NCBI RefSeq assembly: GCF_051521495.1
Contig: NZ_CP150355.1
Coordinates: 6,572,001-6,636,000 of the forward strand
Direction: 5' to 3'
DNA length: 64,000 nucleotides
From: Sorangium sp051521495
Lineage (GTDB): Bacteria; Myxococcota_A; Polyangia; Polyangiales; Polyangiaceae
Positions 60,041-64,000 of the stretch are shown in pieces (position 1 is the stretch's first letter; each line of letters begins with the position of its first letter). The translations under genes were made by a program, and so were the position numbers. The notes under the pieces were generated by a model, which was not told the origin of the DNA, did not search any database, and was given only the letters and a program-made list of their open reading frames with translations.

Positions 60041-60575
60041 TGGGATTTCAGCTCTCTCTCGCACGATCGCGAGGGCCGCTGCGTGCGGCGCTACGCCGAG
60101 CGCGAGGGGCAGCTCTTCTTCCTCGGTTCCTGCGCAGGAGGCGAGCTGCTGCGCACGAAGCGAAGACGAAGACGCGCGGAGCCCGCGCCCGGGAACGGCG
60201 AGGCCCGATCGCCCCGCCGGTCCGTGGTCAATGAGTGACCTCCTTAAAGCGTTCGCCCCACTCTCGCCAGCGCAAAACGCAGGCGTTCAGGGGTGCGTAC
60301 CGCAAACCTCCCGAACGGAAGGGGCCGGAACGCCCGCGCGCGCACGGGTGCTGGAGCGCAAAGGCACCGCACGCGGCCGCAAAGGCGCAGGGCCGCAGTG
60401 CCGCAGGGCCGCAGGGCCGCAGAGGCGAAGGGCCGCACGTGGGCGCGGTCGCAGGCGGGCGGGACTGCACCGCACGTGGGCGGCGCCGCGGGTGTAAGGT
60501 AAAGTTTTAGGTGGGACAGACGAGCCCAGCAGGCTGGCTGCCGGGCGATGTCACCTGCCCTCGCGTGCAGCGCGG
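60041..60575. other. Long rpsO-pnp spacer with short GC-rich repeats
   Basis: No gene is seen. A tract at about 60365-60480 has repeated GCCGCAGGG and GCACGTGGGCG words. In E. coli this spacer carries an RNase III hairpin used for pnp autoregulation; no specific equivalent could be fixed here. Confidence 0.45.
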
Positions 60576-60716
60576 GCGCGCGAGGTACGCTTCACGTTGT
60601 CGACGCAGGCGCGCCAAAGCGAGCGCGCGAGGCACGCTTCGCGTTGTCGACGCAGGCGCGCCAAAGCGAGCGCGCGAGGCACGCTTCGCGTCGTCGACGC
60701 GGGCGCGCCTCGCGCT
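60576..60716. repeat. Three 47-base tandem repeats between rpsO and pnp
   Basis: The unit starts GCGCGCGAGGCACGCTTCGC and repeats at 60576, 60623 and 60670 with an exact 47-base period. The second is nearly identical to the first, and the third diverges toward its end. Each contains a near-palindrome GCGTTGTCGACGC and a GGCGCGCC core, so the transcript could form serial hairpins. Confidence 0.9.
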
Positions 60717-60746
60717 GGGGCGGCGGGCCCGATCGGCCCGAATTCG

Positions 60747-61013
60747 CTACTTGCGGAGGTTGAGGCGGTTGATGAGGCTGCGGTAGCGCTCGATGTCGAC
60801 GCGCTTCAGGTAGTCGAGCTGCCGCCGGCGCTGGCTCACCAGCTTCAGCAGACCCCGCCGGGAGTGGTGGTCCTTCTGGTGCGTGCGGAAGTGCTCCTGC
60901 AGCTGGTTGATCCGCTCGCTGAGGAGCGCGATCTGGACCTCGGGCGACCCGGTGTCGCCCTCGTGGATCGCGTACTTTTGGATGATGTCCGTCTTCTGAA
61001 CCGAATGCAGCAT
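60747..61013 (-). CDS. rpsO: 30S ribosomal protein S15
   Basis: 88 residues, the family length. It binds 16S rRNA early in 30S assembly. Recognised by DTGSPEVQIALLSERINQLQ, HFRTHQKDHHSRRGLLKLVS, RRRQLDYLKR and the C-terminal RYRSLINRLNLRK. The ATG at 61013 is preceded by GGAG. Reads toward pnp. Confidence 0.97.
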   Translation of the reverse strand: MLHSVQKTDIIQKYAIHEGDTGSPEVQIALLSERINQLQEHFRTHQKDHHSRRGLLKLVSQRRRQLDYLKRVDIERYRSLINRLNLRK

Positions 61014-61186
61014 GGCTGGCTCTCCATGGCCCTGCCGGTGCGCTACCGAGCGTCCGGGCCGGCCCGTCTTGCCGAAAAAACGGAAGATCGGAGCCGGCGG
61101 CTGGCCAAGTGACGCCTGAAGGTGAGCCCCGCACCCGGAGCGGTGGGAGCCCACGAAGTTCAGGCCAGTGAGCTGAGGAGCGCGCG

Positions 61187-61214
61187 AGTATACGCAGGTG
61201 CCTCGGTCCGTCAA
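61187..61214 (-). promoter_or_regulatory. Primary-sigma promoter for rpsO
   Basis: On the minus strand TTGACG (61209-61214), 16 bases, TATACT (61187-61192) is a near-consensus promoter. The start would be near 61180, leaving a leader of about 165 bases before rpsO, long enough for autoregulatory structure. Confidence 0.7.
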
Positions 61215-61279
61215 CGCGGTCGACGCGACCGCGCGATTTGTCACCCCCAGAACGGCCGATTGGTTACCCTCGGTCGCCG

Positions 61280-62932
61280 ATGCCCGGCACCCTCCGGCCC
61301 CCCGACGACGCGACCCGACCGCAGTCGGATGCACGCGGATCGCAGTCGGACCTTCATATCGCGAACGCGATGACGAGCCTCTCCACCTCCGCCACCGCGC
61401 TCTCGACCCCCGGGAGCGACAACGCGACCCCCAAGGTCTGCCCCACCTGCGGGGTCCGGTACCCGGCCGAGTTCAGGGTTTGCCCGCGCGACGCCGCGAC
61501 GCTCGACGAGTCGGAGGACGACGCGCTCCGCGACGATCTCGTCGGCAAGACGCTCAACGAGACGTACACGGTCGTGCGCGTCGTCGGCGAGGGCGGCATG
61601 GGGCGCGTCTACGAGGCGCGCCACACGCGGATCTCCAGCAAGCGGTTCGCCATCAAGATGCTGCACCCGGAGTTCGCGCGGCAGCCCCAGGTGATCTCGC
61701 GCTTCCAGCGCGAGGCCGAGGCCGCGGCCGCGGTGCAGAGCCCGTACGTCGTCACCGTCTTCGACGTCCATCGCACCGCCGAGGGGCGGCCGTTCCTCGT
61801 CAACGAGTTCCTCGAAGGCAAGGAGCTCGCCGACTACCTCAACGAGGCCGGCAAGATGAAGACCGGCCCCGCCGTGCGCATCGTCCGGCAGATTTGCAAG
61901 GCGCTCGCCGCGGCCCACGCGAAGGGCGTCGTTCACCGCGACATGAAGCCGGAGAACGTGTTCCTCACCGGCGACCTCGCGATGCCCACGGCCAAGGTGA
62001 TCGACTTCGGCATCTCCAAGGTCGACGACGCGCCGGGCGCCGCGCTCACGCAGACCGGCATGATCATGGGCACGCCCTCGTACATGGCGCCGGAGCAGGC
62101 CCGCGGCGAGCGCGTCGATCACCGCGCGGACATCTACGCCGTCGGCGCGATCCTCTACTGCGCCCTCACCGGCAGCCGCCCGTTCGACCGCAACGATCCG
62201 ACCGCGACGCTCACCGCGGTGCTCACCGAGGACCCGCCGCGCCCGCGCTCGCTCGAGCCGAGCATCCCCGAGCCGCTCGAGATGATCATCCAGCGGGCCA
62301 TGGCGAAGGAGCCCGGCCATCGGTACCAGACGATGGAGGAGCTCGACGCCGAGCTCGCGCTGTACGACGTCGGCGAGACCGAGCCGAAGGAGCTCGACGC
62401 CCCCGGCGTGCCCGGGCCGCGCACGTCGATGCCGTCGGCGCCGCGCGCCGCGCCGACGATGCAGCTCCGCCAGGCGCAGCAGGTGAGCATGGCGAGGCCG
62501 CTCATCCTGCTGCTCTCGGCGCTCGGCCTCTTCTGGGTCGCCGGCAGCCTGATCACGCTGGTCACCGCGATCATCCGCCTGTCGCGCGGCGGCCTGGTGA
62601 CCGACAACCTGACGGGCCTCGAGGCGGTGCTGCTCGCGTCCGGGATCGGCTTCGCGCTGATCACGCCGGCGCTGATCGGCGCGCGCCACGTGCGCCGGAT
62701 CGTCTGGAACAACAGCATGAAGGCGGTCGATCTGGCCGACAACCTGCGCCGGCCGATCGTGGTCGGGCTGTGCGCGTACGGCTTCGCGTCGCTGCTCGTG
62801 CGGGTGGTGGAGGCCGTCGTCCTCCGGCGCGCGGCCGGCGTCGCGTGGCCCATGTGGGACGTCGTGCTGTTCGGAGTCGGCGTCGTGGGCGCCGCCGGCG
62901 CGTACCTCTTGCTCCGCAGCGAGAGCCGGTAG
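61280..62932 (+). CDS. Ser/Thr kinase with zinc ribbon and multi-span membrane C-terminus
   Basis: 550 residues. Zinc-ribbon-like CPTCGVRYPAEFRVCPRD (54-71). Kinase domain about 95-365: GEGGMG (103-108), Lys126, HRDMKPEN (219-226), DFG (242-244), APE (270-272). The C-terminal third has about four membrane segments (about 408-430, 447-470, 490-512, 524-545), unlike the single-span kinases elsewhere in the window. I start at ATG 61280; ATG 61370 is an alternative. It is divergent from rpsO. Confidence 0.93.
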   Translation: MPGTLRPPDDATRPQSDARGSQSDLHIANAMTSLSTSATALSTPGSDNATPKVCPTCGVRYPAEFRVCPRDAATLDESEDDALRDDLVGKTLNETYTVVRVVGEGGMGRVYEARHTRISSKRFAIKMLHPEFARQPQVISRFQREAEAAAAVQSPYVVTVFDVHRTAEGRPFLVNEFLEGKELADYLNEAGKMKTGPAVRIVRQICKALAAAHAKGVVHRDMKPENVFLTGDLAMPTAKVIDFGISKVDDAPGAALTQTGMIMGTPSYMAPEQARGERVDHRADIYAVGAILYCALTGSRPFDRNDPTATLTAVLTEDPPRPRSLEPSIPEPLEMIIQRAMAKEPGHRYQTMEELDAELALYDVGETEPKELDAPGVPGPRTSMPSAPRAAPTMQLRQAQQVSMARPLILLLSALGLFWVAGSLITLVTAIIRLSRGGLVTDNLTGLEAVLLASGIGFALITPALIGARHVRRIVWNNSMKAVDLADNLRRPIVVGLCAYGFASLLVRVVEAVVLRRAAGVAWPMWDVVLFGVGVVGAAGAYLLLRSESR

Positions 62933-63004
62933 CCCCGGCGATCGCTGGCCGCGCGCCTCCCGGCAGGGGCCAGCACGACGGCGAGGAGGCGGGCGCGGAA
63001 GCGA

Positions 63005-63106
63005 ACCGCCATGACGCCAAGGGCGCCAAGAAACCAGGGAAATAGGAGGGCACATGCGGGAACAGCCCTTCCCCTCCCCGCTTGGCGGCCTTGGCGCCAT
63101 GGCGGT
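63005..63106. repeat. Long inverted repeat, REP-like or terminator
   Basis: The 26-base arms ACCGCCATGACGCCAAGGGC... (63005-63030) and its near-complement (63081-63106, containing CTTGGCGGCCTTGGCGCCAT) differ at two positions. They enclose 50 bases between the convergent kinase and ruvX genes. The internal GGCGCCAAG words are direct repeats too. A TCTTT follows the second arm. Confidence 0.8.
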
Positions 63107-63136
63107 CTTTCTGCTGATCCGGGGCAACTTCTCGCT

Positions 63137-63562
63137 CTAGCGTTGCCCGTCCAGCCATGCCTGGAGCAGCAGCGCCGCCGCCGCCCCGTCGACGCGCTCC
63201 TTGCTCTTGCGCCCCGAGACGCCCCCGTCGCGGAGCCGCCGTGCCGCCTCGACCGTCGTCAGCCGCTCGTCGATGAGCTCCACCTCGACGCCGGCCGCGT
63301 CGGCCAGCGCCTGCGCGAAGGCCACCGCCCGCCGCGCGGCGGGCCCCTCGTCCCCGTTCATCTCGAGCGGCAGCCCCACCAGGAACCGCGTGATGCCTTC
63401 GTCCCGGGCGAGCGCCGCAAGGTCCTCCAGGAGCGCCTTCCGGTTTCGCCCGTCGAGCAGCGGCCGCGGGTGCGCGTAGAGCCCGAGCTCGTCGGTCACG
63501 GCCACGCCGACGCGGGCCTTCCCAAGATCGATCGCCGCAGCGCGTGCCTTCGCTTTCGTCAT
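63137..63562 (-). CDS. ruvX: Putative pre-16S rRNA nuclease / Holliday junction resolvase YqgF
   Basis: 141 residues, the family size. RNase H-like fold with catalytic Asp12 (AAIDLGKARVGVAV), Glu99 in DERLTTVEA, and Asp125 in RVDGAAAALLLQ. VGLPLEMNG is also a family motif. It starts at ATG 63562; the longer frame is spurious. Known members process the 5' end of 16S rRNA. Divergent from hisS. Confidence 0.94.
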   Translation of the reverse strand: MTKAKARAAAIDLGKARVGVAVTDELGLYAHPRPLLDGRNRKALLEDLAALARDEGITRFLVGLPLEMNGDEGPAARRAVAFAQALADAAGVEVELIDERLTTVEAARRLRDGGVSGRKSKERVDGAAAALLLQAWLDGQR

Positions 63563-63676
63563 GCCTCTGGAAAGACCCCATAGCCCTCGGATGACGTGCC
63601 GGCGAGACCCGAGCGTCACCGGGAAGCATCCGACCGGCTTGACCCGCTCGCCAGCACCGACCATAAGCGCCGCGCG

Positions 63677-64000
63677 ATGGAACTGCGCGCGGTCCGGGGG
63701 ATGAACGACATCCTCCCCGAAGAGGTGGAGCGCTGGCACAAGCTCGAGGGGGCCTTCCGCCTCCACGCGGAGCTCCACGGCTATGCCGAGGTGCGCACGC
63801 CGCTGCTCGAGCCGACGGAGCTCTTCCGGCACCAGATGGGGGAGACGACCGACGTGGTCGAGAAGGAGATGTACTCCTTCGAACGTCACGGCGATCAGCT
63901 CACCGTCCGCCCCGAGGGCACCGCAGGCGCCGCGCGCGCCTACGTCGAGCACGCGGTCCACGCGAAGGAGCCGGTCACCCGCTGGTACTACCTCGGCGCG
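63677..64000 (+). CDS. hisS: Histidyl-tRNA synthetase, 5' part
   Basis: 108 codons are present; the gene runs off the window. The N-terminus MELRAVRGMNDILPEEVERW is typical of HisRS. It is followed by GYAEVRTPLLEPTELF (class II motif 1 region), VVEKEMYSFERHGDQLTVRP and EGTAGAARAYVEH, and then WYYLGA where motif 2 starts. It charges tRNA-His in the cytoplasm. 114 bases separate it from ruvX. Confidence 0.95.
   Translation, partial: MELRAVRGMNDILPEEVERWHKLEGAFRLHAELHGYAEVRTPLLEPTELFRHQMGETTDVVEKEMYSFERHGDQLTVRPEGTAGAARAYVEHAVHAKEPVTRWYYLGA

Noticed and set aside
57737..60238. 833-codon plus-strand frame over pnp
   Set aside because: Antisense to a complete PNPase with KH and S1 domains.
60576..60716. 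CRISPR-like array
   Set aside because: The whole 47-base unit repeats without variable spacers, and there are no cas genes.

Overview
The window is very GC-rich DNA (mostly about 70% or more by eye, with strong G/C at third codon positions). Its content points to a large-genome myxobacterium, most like Sorangium or a relative. There are four Hanks-type Ser/Thr kinases, Cys-rich and Gly-rich lipoproteins, an alternative complex III/cytochrome oxidase cluster, one clear sigma-54-type promoter and generous intergenic spaces. The assignment to Sorangium-like bacteria is an inference from gene content, not from a marker gene.

Layout. 1-4.6 kb: a GH15 glucanase-type enzyme, an SDF-family symporter, a DUF697 protein and gene debris, all on the minus strand. 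4.6-7.2 kb: Lon protease with a promoter that overlaps an inverted repeat. 7.2-11.6 kb: an ECF sigma factor, a translationally coupled membrane/TPR protein and a beta-solenoid repeat protein, divergent from a Cys-rich lipoprotein. 11.9-17.1 kb: a markedly lower-GC, tightly overlapping four-gene operon (divergent ApbE-like lipoprotein, Cache-PAS transmembrane sensor without an output domain, and two unknown membrane proteins). This is the best candidate here for an undescribed system. 17.4-24.5 kb: GST/LysR divergent pair, TetR regulator, a Ser/Thr kinase with an exported TPR/PEGA-like partner, and a PQQ-type sugar dehydrogenase lipoprotein. 24.7-37.3 kb: a thirteen-gene plus-strand respiratory cluster, actABCDEF, a small membrane protein, sco and coxBACD, with most junctions overlapping. 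It encodes a quinol:cytochrome c/oxygen electron route (alternative complex III feeding a caa3-like oxidase). 37.3-46.3 kb: a truncated adhesion-domain remnant, a Cys-rich lipoprotein behind a sigma-54-type promoter, a ferritin-like protein, unknown proteins, a degenerate receiver protein, a phytoene-desaturase-like flavoenzyme and a zinc-ribbon kinase. 46.5-52.1 kb: a TamB-like translocation protein facing a DUF1285-like protein across a large palindrome. 52.2-64 kb: a methyltransferase, pyruvate kinase overlapping a Ser/Thr kinase and an exported TPR protein, then pnp and rpsO, a second zinc-ribbon kinase, ruvX, and the 5' part of hisS running off the end.

No rRNA, tRNA, CRISPR array, transposase or integrase was seen. 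Several short, GC3-biased coding fragments lie between genes (near 1.9, 4.4, 37.4 and 39.8 kb) and look like remains of decayed genes. Starts were chosen from alignment with family N-termini, from overlaps with the preceding gene and from ribosome binding sites. Function calls are by recognition of motifs and overall family likeness, without database searches.
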